Positions 17,031 through 25,956 are shown, counted from the stretch's first letter. The stretch: 64,000 nt of DNA from Clostridia bacterium (GCA_017407835.1 JAFQVV010000026.1:186001-250000); one strand, 5' to 3'. Translations and numbers: made by a program. Notes: generated from the letters alone by a model not told the origin.

Positions 17031-17852
17031 ATGCAGTTTAGCAATCCCGATCCCGTTCTTTTGAAGGAGAAAAAGCTGTTCATTTTTGACATGGATGGCA
17101 CTATCTATCTCGGCTGCAATGTCTTTGACTACGCCATCCGTTTCATCAATAATCTCCGTGCGAACGGTAAAAAGGTGCTTTTCTTCACCAACAATGCTTC
17201 TCACACCACCGCCTTCTACCAGACCAAGCTGGCGAAGCTCGGCTTCTCGCCTGCTGCCGACGAGATCATGACCTCGGGGGATGTTACCATTGAGTTTCTC
17301 AAACGCCACCGCCCCGGCAAGAGCGTATACCTGGTTGGCACCGATGAACTGGTGGAGAACTTCCGCGCGGCAGGGATTCCCATGCTCAGCGGCAAGGAAG
17401 AGAAGGCCGATATCGTGGTGACCAGCTTTGACACCACGCTCACCTATGAGAAGCTGGATAGCGCATGCCGCCTGGTTCGCGGCGGGGCTGAGTATCTTTC
17501 CACCCATCCCGATTTCAACTGTCCCACCGAGACCGGGTTCATCCCCGACAGCGGTGCCATTGCTGCATTTGTCACTGCATCTACAGGAAAGACGCCCACC
17601 TACTTCGGTAAGCCTTACGCCGAGACGGTGGAGATGATCGGTGAGGCCACCGGCTTTGCCCGTGAGGAAATGTGCATCTTCGGTGACCGTCTCTACACCG
17701 ACATCGCCCTGGGCAAGAAGCACGGTGTGACCGCAGTGCTTGTCCTCTCTGGTGAAACGCAGCCTGCTGATGTGGATGCAGCAGCGCCTGCCGAGAAACC
17801 CGATTTTGTTTTCCCCTCCCTGGACGAGGTGGATCAGGTCATGTTCGGCTGA
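17031..17852 (+). CDS. HAD-superfamily IIA phosphatase (NagD-like)
   Basis: 273 residues with all HAD motifs: motif I FIFDMDGTIYLG (nucleophile and acid Asp), motif II FFTNNAS, the cap region, motif III lysine in GKPYAETVEMI, and motif IV GDRLYTDIALGKKHG. NagD-type enzymes dephosphorylate nucleotides, p-nitrophenyl phosphate or glycerol phosphate; the natural substrate here is unknown. Terminator at 17871-17904. Confidence 0.9.
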   Translation: MQFSNPDPVLLKEKKLFIFDMDGTIYLGCNVFDYAIRFINNLRANGKKVLFFTNNASHTTAFYQTKLAKLGFSPAADEIMTSGDVTIEFLKRHRPGKSVYLVGTDELVENFRAAGIPMLSGKEEKADIVVTSFDTTLTYEKLDSACRLVRGGAEYLSTHPDFNCPTETGFIPDSGAIAAFVTASTGKTPTYFGKPYAETVEMIGEATGFAREEMCIFGDRLYTDIALGKKHGVTAVLVLSGETQPADVDAAAPAEKPDFVFPSLDEVDQVMFG

Positions 17853-17870
17853 GCCGAACTGTCCATAGGA

Positions 17871-17904
17871 AAAAGGAGCCGCACATGCCTGCGCGGCTCC
17901 TTTT
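17871..17904 (+). terminator. Terminator after the argS-yebC-HAD operon
   Basis: Arms aaaaggagccgc (17871-17882) and gcggctcctttt (17893-17904) pair perfectly, followed by a T-rich stretch. Confidence 0.88.
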
Positions 17905-17965
17905 GCTTTTTTCAGTAATTATCGTGTTTTCCCAGACTGTAATCCCAGCGGAAGAAAAAATTGCT

Positions 17966-18292
17966 TTAGCGTTGGGCAGGAAACCACGGAATGTTAAGCA
18001 ACTCCAATATGAAGATGAATCCAAAGAAGCAGGTAAGAATGAGTGAACCGAGAGAGAAGAAGAAAAACACCGTATTCAGCAAACAGCTGTTACTGTTCCT
18101 GAAATTGGCAAACAGTATCTGCAGGACTGCAAGGATAAGGCATATGCATTGAAATACAAACAGGCCGATGGGAAACGTACCTTCGAGCGAGAGTTCTTTG
18201 CCGTTCCAAATGGGCAGATACATCGACAACCACAGAAGCGGAAAGATAAGGGACAGAATCAAATAAATCCATTGTCCTGACGTTGTTTTCAT
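17966..18292 (-). CDS. Small membrane protein of unknown function
   Basis: 108 residues with three clear transmembrane segments (about residues 8-28, 43-62 and 72-96). No family recognised. ATG at 18292 has AGGAGGT six bases upstream, which supports translation. It lies 27 bases after the DUF4173-like gene on the same strand and may share its transcript. The protein contains no charged catalytic motif; a role as an accessory membrane subunit is possible but unsupported. Confidence 0.6.
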   Translation of the reverse strand: MKTTSGQWIYLILSLIFPLLWLSMYLPIWNGKELSLEGTFPIGLFVFQCICLILAVLQILFANFRNSNSCLLNTVFFFFSLGSLILTCFFGFIFILELLNIPWFPAQR

Positions 18293-18319
18293 GCATAACC
18301 TCCTGTTCCGGAAATTTTT

Positions 18320-19903
18320 TTAACTACCCCAAACACCGTTTAGGCTCAGAACAAAGCCCCGCTCATATTCGGGGCGAGCTTTCACAGCGGCCTGTGCTGC
18401 GGCACGGGTGAGATTGAGGTCGGCGGGCTCGTATTCCCGGTCGGCAAACCGATCCAGGTATGTGGCCACACGGTCGCGGATTGCGTTATCCCCGGCTTCA
18501 TCGTAGAGACGGAGCAGGGCGTGCGTGGAGCTGGCCGAAAGGTGCCCGATCATGTCCACATCCACCGTTTCCAGCCGTCGGTCCAAGTAGGCATCCACGT
18601 TGTAGTCGGCAATGATTCGGTCAAAGTCGGCGAAGAGGAAAATGCCCACAAACAGAACGACCGCGGCAAAGATCAAGGCGGCAGTGCGCATCCGTGGAAG
18701 AAACTGATGCAGAAGCCCCAGAAGAAAGATCACAGCCAGAAGTCCCATGAGCCAAAGTACATAGATCCGTTTGCGAGAAAGGCCGTAGCTGTCGATGTAG
18801 AGCAGCATTTTGGCCGCAGCGGAGGTCAAAAGAGTCAGGGTGAAGAAAGCCAGCAGAACGGCGGTGATCCGTGCGGGGATGGGGAGACGGTCATTTTTGC
18901 GTCGGGTGAAGAGGGTAATGCCCCACAGTACCGCCGCATTGATCACCGCCACGGTGCAGAGTTCAAAGAAGCCCTGCCGCGCGTAGTCGGCATAAGTCAG
19001 CCCCTCAGGGAGAGTGCCCGAAAATCCCCCAATGAAGTAGGGGATCTGGGAGAGGAAGAAAAGCAAATACAGGCAGAGCAGGGGAAAGACGGCGGCACAG
19101 ACCATGGGCACGGGAGCAAAACGGAGCGAGGTCTTCAAGCGCTCTGCCGTTTCCTCCTTCACCCCGCCACCAAGTGCATGGGTGCCGCAGGCCCAGAGGT
19201 GGCTAAAGACATAAAACCCGAGAAGAATGCCAAAGGGCACCGAAAAGAGAAGAGTCCCCACGTTGATTTCAGGTAAGCCCATGAGGATATTCTCAAACAT
19301 TCGCTCAAAGCTGCTGTCTGATACCAGGAGAAGTAGCAGTACTACAGCGGTAGGGATGACGGCGATGCCAAGCCCCAGCAAAACTGAACCTACGGCGCGG
19401 CCGATCCCCTTCTTCTTGGAGGACAAAATGGCATCGGGGGCGGCACCGTATTCCGAGAGGGGCATGGCAAACACCGCCTTGGCCAGTTCGGGAGCGAAGC
19501 ATTCGCCGGGGGCACGGCCGCTCTCGCCGCAGATCAGATGCACGATATACATAAATCCCAGCAGGACAAAGGCATGGGAGAGCAGGTATACATCCCCTGA
19601 GTCAAAGAGCAGTCGGGGCAGGGCAAAGAGGGGGAGAAGCGCATAAAGGGCGATTTTTTTCGAGGTGAGTCGAATAGAAAAACGCCGCAGATAAAAGGGG
19701 GTGCCCACCAGCAAAAGGGTTAGTGCAAGCCATATCAGCAAGTCACGTCCCTCAAAGCTGCTGTTGAGGAAGAGGATGCCCAGCAGGCAGACGGCGGCTG
19801 CCATGAGACGATCGGCGGGAAGAAACTGTCGTTTGGGCCGAGGAGCAGTCACCGCTGCGGCGGAAGCTTGCATTTCGGGGGTGGGATTGGGCGTAGAATT
19901 CAT
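18320..19903 (-). CDS. Polytopic membrane protein, DUF4173/DUF4153-like
   Basis: About 527 residues with some twelve transmembrane helices. The C-terminal half has the DUF4173 landmarks: LFTRRKNDRLPIPARI, YIDSYGLSRKRIYVLWLM and a final periplasmic region with DRIIADYNVDAYLD. Function of the family is unknown; genes are often next to XRE regulators and DUF2975 proteins, as here. Start ATG 19903 is chosen because AAAGGAGAG lies seven bases upstream; a longer frame back to 20047 lies within the preceding gene. The start overlaps that gene's stop (ATGA). Confidence 0.8.
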   Translation of the reverse strand: MNSTPNPTPEMQASAAAVTAPRPKRQFLPADRLMAAAVCLLGILFLNSSFEGRDLLIWLALTLLLVGTPFYLRRFSIRLTSKKIALYALLPLFALPRLLFDSGDVYLLSHAFVLLGFMYIVHLICGESGRAPGECFAPELAKAVFAMPLSEYGAAPDAILSSKKKGIGRAVGSVLLGLGIAVIPTAVVLLLLLVSDSSFERMFENILMGLPEINVGTLLFSVPFGILLGFYVFSHLWACGTHALGGGVKEETAERLKTSLRFAPVPMVCAAVFPLLCLYLLFFLSQIPYFIGGFSGTLPEGLTYADYARQGFFELCTVAVINAAVLWGITLFTRRKNDRLPIPARITAVLLAFFTLTLLTSAAAKMLLYIDSYGLSRKRIYVLWLMGLLAVIFLLGLLHQFLPRMRTAALIFAAVVLFVGIFLFADFDRIIADYNVDAYLDRRLETVDVDMIGHLSASSTHALLRLYDEAGDNAIRDRVATYLDRFADREYEPADLNLTRAAAQAAVKARPEYERGFVLSLNGVWGS

Positions 19904-20205
19904 TCTTTTCTCTCCTTTTCGATGTGATTGCGCAGGGTAATGACTGCGCTGCAGAGCAGGTAGGCACCGGGACAGATCAGCATCCATAAATAGGTTCCCC
20001 CCAGCCCCCAGTTCCGGCTGAGGGGACCGGCGAAGGCGATATACCACAGCAGGCCGATGATCACTGCCGCGGCAAAACAGCCCACCGTCACGCGAAGATA
20101 GCCCCGTTTTGTCCGGTTACAGGCGGGGATCAGATTGCCCAGTAGATAGAGCAGGGTGAAGAGCAGAAAGAACATGGCCAGAAGCATCGTGTCACGGGGA
20201 TTCAT
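19900..20205 (-). CDS. Small three-helix membrane protein
   Basis: About 101 residues: MNPRDTMLLAMFFLLFTLLY starts a first helix, then a basic loop (NRTKRGYLR), two more helices and a charged tail (NHIEKERKE). I do not recognise the family. ATG 20205 has GGGAGG six bases upstream. It overlaps the XRE gene upstream by a few bases and the DUF4173 gene downstream by four, so the four genes 20931 to 18320 form one tightly packed operon. Confidence 0.65.
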   Translation of the reverse strand: MNPRDTMLLAMFFLLFTLLYLLGNLIPACNRTKRGYLRVTVGCFAAAVIIGLLWYIAFAGPLSRNWGLGGTYLWMLICPGAYLLCSAVITLRNHIEKERKE

Positions 20206-20206
20206 G

Positions 20207-20425
20207 TTAACCTCCCGTTCCCTCGTCAGGAACATATTCTAAAATATCGGCAGGCTGGCAGTCCAGGGCGGCGCAGATGGCATCCAGTGTGGAAAAACGG
20301 ATGGCCTTGGCTTTATTCGTTTTGAGAATAGACAGATTGGCCTGGGTGATTCCCACCGCATCGGCCAGCTCACCGAGAGAGATCTTGCGGCGCGCCATCA
20401 TCACATCCAAATTTACAATGATCAA
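20207..20425 (-). CDS. XRE/Cro-type HTH regulator (YozG-like)
   Basis: 72 residues: nearly the whole protein is one helix-turn-helix domain (ISLGELADAVGITQANLSIL, recognition helix QANLSILKTNKAKAI). The opening MIIVNLDVMMARRK and ending CQPADILEYVPDE match the YozG-like group that accompanies DUF2975 proteins. Start is TTG 20425 with GGAGGGA eight bases upstream; the homologous N-terminal sequence supports it. It follows the DUF2975 gene by 14 bases. It probably regulates its own operon. Confidence 0.88.
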   Translation of the reverse strand: MIIVNLDVMMARRKISLGELADAVGITQANLSILKTNKAKAIRFSTLDAICAALDCQPADILEYVPDEGTGG

Positions 20426-20439
20426 GGTGATCTCCCTCC

Positions 20440-20931
20440 TTATACGGTAAAATCGTTTTCGGCTTTGATTGCGGTAGCTTCCTCAATGACGTTTTTCACC
20501 ACCCGCAGAGCAATGCCGATGAAGAATGCGGCGAAGGCAACAGCAAAGGAGAAGCGGAAATAGTAGCCGACCAAGAAGAAGCAGGCAGCTTCACCGATGC
20601 AGCACCAGGAGAGAACACGCAGACAAGCAACACTTGCAGCGGTGAAAATCAGTTCACGACGCACCCGGTGCAGCAGCACAAGCATGGCTCCGTCCGCCAG
20701 ATAAGCAATGGCTATTCCGGCATAAATCACAATCCAAAGTATGACCGGAATTCGAGCAAGCAGGTTAGGATCGCTTGCTGTGTTCCAGGAGTAGACGACC
20801 TGTACATAAAGGCGAAGAATACGAGGCAAAAAAACGGTCAGCAGAATGAGAATGGGGAAAACCGCGATAGAGAGTACATAAGAGATGGTTGTGGAGGCAC
20901 GTCGACTGACACGGGGAAGAACAGCGCGCAT
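20440..20931 (-). CDS. DUF2975-family membrane protein
   Basis: About 163 residues with four transmembrane helices. The layout and last segment (FAAFFIGIALRVVKNVIEEATAIKAENDFTV) are typical of DUF2975, a family nearly always encoded directly upstream of a YozG-like XRE regulator, as here. The pair may form a membrane-linked sensing switch, but this is inference. Start ATG 20931 follows AGAAAGGA by eight bases; the ORF continues 57 bases further back without a ribosome binding site. Confidence 0.82.
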   Translation of the reverse strand: MRAVLPRVSRRASTTISYVLSIAVFPILILLTVFLPRILRLYVQVVYSWNTASDPNLLARIPVILWIVIYAGIAIAYLADGAMLVLLHRVRRELIFTAASVACLRVLSWCCIGEAACFFLVGYYFRFSFAVAFAAFFIGIALRVVKNVIEEATAIKAENDFTV

Positions 20932-20966
20932 GAAAATCATTCCTTTCTGTGTGGCTTTGTGCATCC

Positions 20967-20995
20967 AGTATAACACAAAAAATTCCATTTGTCAA
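20967..20995 (-). promoter_or_regulatory. Sigma-A promoter of the DUF2975-XRE operon
   Basis: Minus strand: TTGACA (20995-20990), 17-base spacer, TATACT (20972-20967), 36 bases before the start. Confidence 0.85.
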
Positions 20996-21050
20996 TAATA
21001 ATTTATCGAAAAACAATAATATTTTCCCGAAAGTCGATTTTTACTTTGGG

Positions 21051-21079
21051 TTGACATGAAGGGAAGAATGTGCTAAAAT
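21051..21079 (+). promoter_or_regulatory. Sigma-A promoter of the divergent MBOAT pair
   Basis: TTGACA (21051-21056), 17 bases, TAAAAT (21074-21079). The predicted start site near 21086 rules out translation from the TTG at 21098 having a leader with a ribosome binding site. Confidence 0.85.
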
Positions 21080-21127
21080 ATATTTATTGGATTTATTTTG
21101 TCGGAACTTTCATGTGAGGTGATGCTC

Positions 21128-22528
21128 GTGCTTTTTGCAGCGCCGTCTTTTTTGTTTTTGTTTTTGCCGCTGACGTTGGCTATCTATGCCCTGGTTCCGC
21201 CGAAATTCAGGCGGTATGCTTTGCTGGCTTTTAATTTGATCTTTTATATTTTCGTCTGCCGCAACGCACCGATCAGCATTTTGCTGGCATTTCTCACGGC
21301 TGCTTTTACCTACAGTGCGGGATTTGCTGTTGCCGTTACCCATCAGCGAAAGACGGTCTTGCTGTCCGCGCTTGTGTTGGGCGTTGCTTTTTTGATCTAT
21401 CGTCTTTTCCATCACAGCTCGCTCTTGGCCGGCAGTCCGTATTATCCTCTGGGGGCATCTTTTTATTTGCTGTCGGCGCTGTCTTATTTGGTCGATATTT
21501 ATCGCAATGATGCACCGCACGCCAAAAATTTTGCCGATCTTCTGCTGTATATGTTCTTCTTTCCCACCATTATCGTTGGCCCAATCATCAAATATAAGGA
21601 TTTTGGTGTCCTGCTTGAGGGGGAGATGCTTTCGCTTGAGCGCTTCAGTGTCGGCGTTAAATGTTATATTTCCGGTTTTTTGAAGCGGCTGTCCGTTTCG
21701 GCTGTTTTGGGGTATGCACTTGAGCAGCTGCTTGCGGCCGCAGGTGATAGGTTTGGCATTTGGATTGCGTTGTTGGCCTTTGCACTGATGTGCGGATACC
21801 TGTTGTTTGCAATCGGCGGCTATTACGATATGGCATGCGGCCTGATGCTGATGTTTGGGATTGGGCCGCCCCGTTATCCTTCTGCCGAAAAAATTCGGAT
21901 TGTTTGTATCTGGACAAGCTTCCGGGCGTGGATGACCGATTATTTGGTCCATCCCATTCTTCGCAAACGGCAGATCCCCCGTGTACTTCGTTACGCACTT
22001 GCCGGTCTTGTTGTGTGCTGTTTCCCCCTGCTTTGGCTCAAAACACGGTGGTATTTGCTGCCGATTGGAGCAATCATCATCATTGGCGGGGGACTTTATT
22101 TGCTCATGCTTCGGCAAAATCTTCGTCATAATCCGCGGTTGAATCGTGTTGTTCGCATTTTGGGGCGTGTTGTACTATGTTTATTCATGATTCTGTTTAT
22201 CGCTCTTCTCCCCTTTGAGCGGGCAGGGGACATTGCCGAGTTTTGGCAGATGCTCCTGCAGGAAGGCTGGACACTGCCTACGCAAACTGTTTTGCTCGGA
22301 TTATCGGTTCTTAAATATCTGCCGATCGGTCTCATCGGTCTTGGCTGCCTGTTCTTTTTGCGTGAAGGTTGTACCGAAAAAGAGAAAAGAATCCCCATTG
22401 CCTTGGGCGGTCTGCTGCGCGGCTGTGCATTCCTTTTGGTGATGTGTTCATTTGCTTTTTCAATTTTGCATCTCATGCCGCAGTTCCCGGAGTGTGCTGT
22501 CAACGCTTTGCCGTATCTTGTGTTTTGA
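21128..22528 (+). CDS. MBOAT-family (AlgI-like) membrane protein lacking both conserved histidines
   Basis: About 466 residues, polytopic, clearly related to the intact MBOAT at 31272: MLFAAPSFLFLFLP aligns with MVFSSLVFLCIFLP, PLGASFYLLSALSYLVDIY with PIGISFYTFQALSYTLDIY, and FFFPTIIVGPIIKYKDF with LFPQLIAGPILRYRDL. But the block FWRRWHISLGTWFRDY is reduced to IWTSFRAWMTDY and the catalytic TGIWHGASWN is replaced by FPLLWLKTR. Both histidines are gone, so acyl transfer is unlikely. GTG 21128 is chosen by GAGGTG spacing and by alignment with the intact paralogue. The frame is otherwise undamaged. It is followed after 33 bases by its DHHW-like partner. Confidence 0.8.
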   Translation: MLFAAPSFLFLFLPLTLAIYALVPPKFRRYALLAFNLIFYIFVCRNAPISILLAFLTAAFTYSAGFAVAVTHQRKTVLLSALVLGVAFLIYRLFHHSSLLAGSPYYPLGASFYLLSALSYLVDIYRNDAPHAKNFADLLLYMFFFPTIIVGPIIKYKDFGVLLEGEMLSLERFSVGVKCYISGFLKRLSVSAVLGYALEQLLAAAGDRFGIWIALLAFALMCGYLLFAIGGYYDMACGLMLMFGIGPPRYPSAEKIRIVCIWTSFRAWMTDYLVHPILRKRQIPRVLRYALAGLVVCCFPLLWLKTRWYLLPIGAIIIIGGGLYLLMLRQNLRHNPRLNRVVRILGRVVLCLFMILFIALLPFERAGDIAEFWQMLLQEGWTLPTQTVLLGLSVLKYLPIGLIGLGCLFFLREGCTEKEKRIPIALGGLLRGCAFLLVMCSFAFSILHLMPQFPECAVNALPYLVF

Positions 22529-22561
22529 TTTTTGTCCATTCGGATGAGAAAGGAGTCGGTC

Positions 22562-24805
22562 TTGAAAAACTCTCGGACAGTTCAGTTGCTGATGACGGTC
22601 ATTTTCCTCGGAATCATCCTCAGCTGTACCGCTTATTTCGGTATTACGGCACTGATCGCATTGCCGAACAGTTACCTTGAAACACCGTACCATGAGGAAA
22701 ATGCTCTGCCGGATACATTGAATACTTTTGATCGAGGGGTGTATTTGGATGCACGCCAGCGACAGCTGATGATTTCTTTGGATTATCGGCTCTTTTCTCA
22801 GGTTTCTTCTTCTGAGGTAGTGGTAGGGAAAGAGGATTTTCTTTTCCCGCTCCGTGAAGACGATTACGATTATCTGGCAGATTATACAGGAGATGCGTTA
22901 TATGATGATGCAATGCTGGATTTGCTTGCCAAATCTATCGAAAAACGAAGTATTGCCTATGCCAATGCAGGTGCAGAATATCTTTTGGTTGTGATTCCAA
23001 ACAGCCAGACGATATACGGGGAATATTTGCCGTCAGCCGTCTCTTCTGCCGCAGGTGAAAATCGTCTGTCACAGCTGAGCGCATATCTCGCAGACCTTGA
23101 CACCGTCAATTTCCTTGATCTGACACAAGCTATGCAGGATGCAAAATCCGATGGTGTGCTTTTCAATAATACCGAAAATTCGATCAATGCACTGGGTGCA
23201 AATACCGTCTATCGTGCCGTCCTTGAACAGCTGCCCGATGATCTGCAAGGACGTTATTCTCCCATTGCGAGCGATTCAATTAACATTTTTACGCATTATA
23301 CCGGCGGGAAAGCATTGGCAAAACTGGCAGGTATTGAGGATCTTGTCCGCAACCGCACATTATCTTTGGTCAACGACACTGAGCTGAAGTACAGGGTGTT
23401 AGAGAAAATTGCGGGCATGGAAATTACATATATTAAAGCAGAGTATAAGGATGAAATTTCCAATCGTCCGGCACTGTTGTTGGAATTCAGCGATGAATGG
23501 GACAAAATCCAACTGATGCCCTATTTTTCCAACACCTTCGGCACGGTGGCATATAAAACATATCCGTCTTTCAGTTTATATGCCGTTGACTATCTCAAGC
23601 CTAATCTTGTCATCCAATTTGTCCACGAAAATGAGCTGGATTCTTTGCTCGATTCGGCAGTTCTCCTCTCCTATAACGACGGACTGAAAGAGGGCGACGA
23701 TCCCTTTGTCGCCATGGCACCGAGCGTACTTGGCATTGCGCAGAATGCTGCCGATCGAATTTGCATTGTCGGCAGCTGTGAGGCAGAATCGGTAATTTCC
23801 CTCGAAGGCGAAGGCATAATTTCCGCTCAAGTCAGCGCACGCAACGAACGGTTTGTCATCGAAGCTGTCTTTGAGACAGGAACGCAATCAACAGTTCGTC
23901 TGATCGCTTCGGTGGAAGGGAAGATCGAGAGCAGTGCTACCGAACTTGAACTTTCGCTTGGTGCCTTTGAAGGCGAGCAGAAAGTTATGGTAGGAAGCAA
24001 TTCCATGCTTTTCCATACCGGAGCGCTTACGTTGACCAATATCGGCGCCTATTCACAAACGCAGCTTCAGCGCATCCGTACGCGATACCTTAAAGAGGCG
24101 GAAAATTTTTCGACGGCAGTTGGAAAAAAAGTCCGCTCAGTTTATGTTTATATTCCCGATAAAACCAGCATTTATCGTGATGCGCTTGCTGCACAAAATA
24201 AGCTTCCCCTGCAAACGCGTCTCTCTCAACTCAGAGAAACGTTGGCTAACGCGGAGTATGTTACCGTGTTTGATCTTTCCCAAAGCCTGCCGTTTATCAG
24301 ACCGGCAGATCGGCTGTATCTGCAGACCGGGTCAACGCTTTCACCTTTTGGCGCGTTGTCAGTTTATCGATTGATTATGGATGAATTGGCCGAAGACGAT
24401 CCGGCGATGGTTCCTTTGACATATCAGGATTATGACTTTGTGCAGGAAACCGTTCCGGGCGGCGATTTGATTGAATTGCTTGGCCTTGATCCTGCGAGTA
24501 TTACCGAAAAAATCATTACGCAAACACCCAAAAAATCTTCCGTCAGCTGTACTGCTCTGGATGGAGAGACGGTGGTTGATGAAAGCGAAGCACTCTTGTA
24601 TATCAACACCGACGAGAGTCTGCCGGTTGCTATCGTGCGGCGTGATCTCTTCGGAACGCCGCTCCTGCCGTATTTGGCAGAACATTTTTCGCGTTTATAC
24701 GTATTGGAAGAAGGCAATTTTGAGCTTTCCGATGCCTTTATCCGCCAGGTAAATCCCGACTATATTTTTACTGTTTCCCATGAATATTATCTGCCCCTGA
24801 ATTGA
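22562..24805 (+). CDS. Tandem-duplicated DHHW/AlgX-like exported protein lacking catalytic residues
   Basis: About 747 residues: one N-terminal membrane anchor (about 8-30) and a large extracellular part built of two related halves. The halves align: YLLVVIPNSQTIY with SVYVYIPDKTSIY, NRLSQLSAYLADL with TRLSQLRETLANA, ALGANTVYRAVLEQL with PFGALSVYRLIMDEL. In the intact homologue (32671) this stretch reads RTDHHWTARG, and the SGNH serine is in VVRDSYGHAF. Here the first is NNTENS and QTGSTLS, and the second is EFSDEWDK and VRRDLFG, so neither half keeps DHHW or the serine. A beta-rich region lies between the halves. TTG 22562 follows AAAGGAG, as in the homologue. Confidence 0.75.
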   Translation: MKNSRTVQLLMTVIFLGIILSCTAYFGITALIALPNSYLETPYHEENALPDTLNTFDRGVYLDARQRQLMISLDYRLFSQVSSSEVVVGKEDFLFPLREDDYDYLADYTGDALYDDAMLDLLAKSIEKRSIAYANAGAEYLLVVIPNSQTIYGEYLPSAVSSAAGENRLSQLSAYLADLDTVNFLDLTQAMQDAKSDGVLFNNTENSINALGANTVYRAVLEQLPDDLQGRYSPIASDSINIFTHYTGGKALAKLAGIEDLVRNRTLSLVNDTELKYRVLEKIAGMEITYIKAEYKDEISNRPALLLEFSDEWDKIQLMPYFSNTFGTVAYKTYPSFSLYAVDYLKPNLVIQFVHENELDSLLDSAVLLSYNDGLKEGDDPFVAMAPSVLGIAQNAADRICIVGSCEAESVISLEGEGIISAQVSARNERFVIEAVFETGTQSTVRLIASVEGKIESSATELELSLGAFEGEQKVMVGSNSMLFHTGALTLTNIGAYSQTQLQRIRTRYLKEAENFSTAVGKKVRSVYVYIPDKTSIYRDALAAQNKLPLQTRLSQLRETLANAEYVTVFDLSQSLPFIRPADRLYLQTGSTLSPFGALSVYRLIMDELAEDDPAMVPLTYQDYDFVQETVPGGDLIELLGLDPASITEKIITQTPKKSSVSCTALDGETVVDESEALLYINTDESLPVAIVRRDLFGTPLLPYLAEHFSRLYVLEEGNFELSDAFIRQVNPDYIFTVSHEYYLPLN

Positions 24806-24839
24806 GAAAAATTAAGTCAAAAATTTTTTCAAAAAACAC

Positions 24840-24868
24840 TTGACAAATCAAACTTGTTCGTGTATAAT
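24840..24868 (+). promoter_or_regulatory. Sigma-A promoter of the Rrf2-rubrerythrin unit
   Basis: TTGACA (24840-24845), 17-base spacer, TATAAT (24863-24868): full consensus. An Rrf2 operator may overlap it, but no clear inverted repeat is visible. Confidence 0.88.
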
Positions 24869-24915
24869 TAAATAGCACAAAAAAGGTGCACATTAAAAAA
24901 CGGAGGAAAAATCCG

Positions 24916-25359
24916 ATGCGAATTACGCAGGAAGCCGATTATGCACTGCGCATTACCACAGCGCTGGCAGCTGCGGGTGCTGTATGCGGTGCAGCGGAAA
25001 TTGCCGAATCGGAGGGGGTTCCCGTTCGATTTGCGCATAAAATCCTGCGGAAATTGATGCAGGGAGGTATCGTCTCCTCACACGTTGGCGCAAAAGGCGG
25101 ATACAGCTTGCTCTCCCCGCCCGATCAGCTGACACTGCTCGATATCGTTGAGCTGATTGACGGACCGCTTACGGTGTCCAAATGTGCCGATGAGAATTAT
25201 GTATGTTCCAAAAACGGTACATGCAAGCAAAAGTGTATTTACCACTGCATCTTCAATACCATCTCGGCAGAGCTTGCCGAAAAAATGCGATTGCTTACCA
25301 TCGCAGAAATCATCGACCCCAATACTTCGCATGAAGAAAAATTAAATAAAATCATTTAG
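24916..25359 (+). CDS. Rrf2-family Fe-S transcriptional regulator
   Basis: About 147 residues. Winged helix at the N-terminus (MRITQEADYALRITTALA; FAHKILRKLMQGGIV; VGAKGGYSLL is the wing). The C-terminal half has clustered cysteines (SKCADENYVC, NGTCKQKCIYHC), which fit an Fe-S cluster ligand set in IscR/RsrR/NsrR-type sensors. Start ATG 24916 follows CGGAGG by nine bases. It lies 12 bases before a reverse rubrerythrin gene, so it most likely controls peroxide defence in response to oxygen or iron-sulfur damage. Confidence 0.9.
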   Translation: MRITQEADYALRITTALAAAGAVCGAAEIAESEGVPVRFAHKILRKLMQGGIVSSHVGAKGGYSLLSPPDQLTLLDIVELIDGPLTVSKCADENYVCSKNGTCKQKCIYHCIFNTISAELAEKMRLLTIAEIIDPNTSHEEKLNKII

Positions 25360-25371
25360 GAGGATCTACAC

Positions 25372-25917
25372 ATGAAAAAGTTTGTTTGCAAGGTTTGCGG
25401 TTATGTTCACGAGGGAGATGCTGCTCCCGAAAAGTGCCCCCAGTGCGGTGTTCCCGCCAAGATGTTCGATGAGCTCAACACTGCCGAGATGAGCTGGGCT
25501 GCCGAGCACGTTGTTGGCGTTGCCAAGGACGTTCCCGAGGATATCAAGGCTGATCTGCGCGCCAACTTCAACGGCGAGTGCTCCGAGGTTGGTATGTACC
25601 TGGCGATGTCCCGTGTTGCATTCCGTGAGGGTTATCCCGAGATCGGTTTGTACTGGGAGAAGGCAGCATTTGAAGAAGCAGAGCACGCAGCAAAGTTTGC
25701 TGAGCTGTTGGGTGAGGTTGTAACCGATTCCACCAAGAAGAACCTCGAGATGCGTGTTGAGGCTGAGAACGGTGCTACCGCAGGCAAGACCGATCTTGCA
25801 AAGCGCGCAAAGGCTCTTAATCTCGATGCAATCCATGATACTGTGCATGAGATGGCACGCGATGAAGCAAGACATGGCAAGGCATTTGAGGGACTTCTCA
25901 ACCGTTATTTTAAGTAA
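25372..25917 (+). CDS. Reverse rubrerythrin (NADH peroxidase component)
   Basis: 181 residues. An N-terminal rubredoxin domain ([14 protein letters not shown] and [12 protein letters not shown], four Fe-binding cysteines) precedes a ferritin-like di-iron domain ([47 protein letters not shown]). Rubredoxin at the N-terminus defines the reverse type, which reduces hydrogen peroxide and oxygen in clostridia. Codon use is strongly optimised, suggesting high expression. It is co-transcribed with the Rrf2 regulator and followed by a terminator. A fossil 3' end of a second copy lies at 28135-28194. Confidence 0.94.
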   Translation: MKKFVCKVCGYVHEGDAAPEKCPQCGVPAKMFDELNTAEMSWAAEHVVGVAKDVPEDIKADLRANFNGECSEVGMYLAMSRVAFREGYPEIGLYWEKAAFEEAEHAAKFAELLGEVVTDSTKKNLEMRVEAENGATAGKTDLAKRAKALNLDAIHDTVHEMARDEARHGKAFEGLLNRYFK

Positions 25918-25956
25918 GATTTGCACAAAAATTATCCCATAAAGTAGCATAATTTT

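Noticed and set aside
25372-25917. Classical rubrerythrin
   Set aside because: The rubredoxin domain is at the N-terminus, which defines the reverse type.
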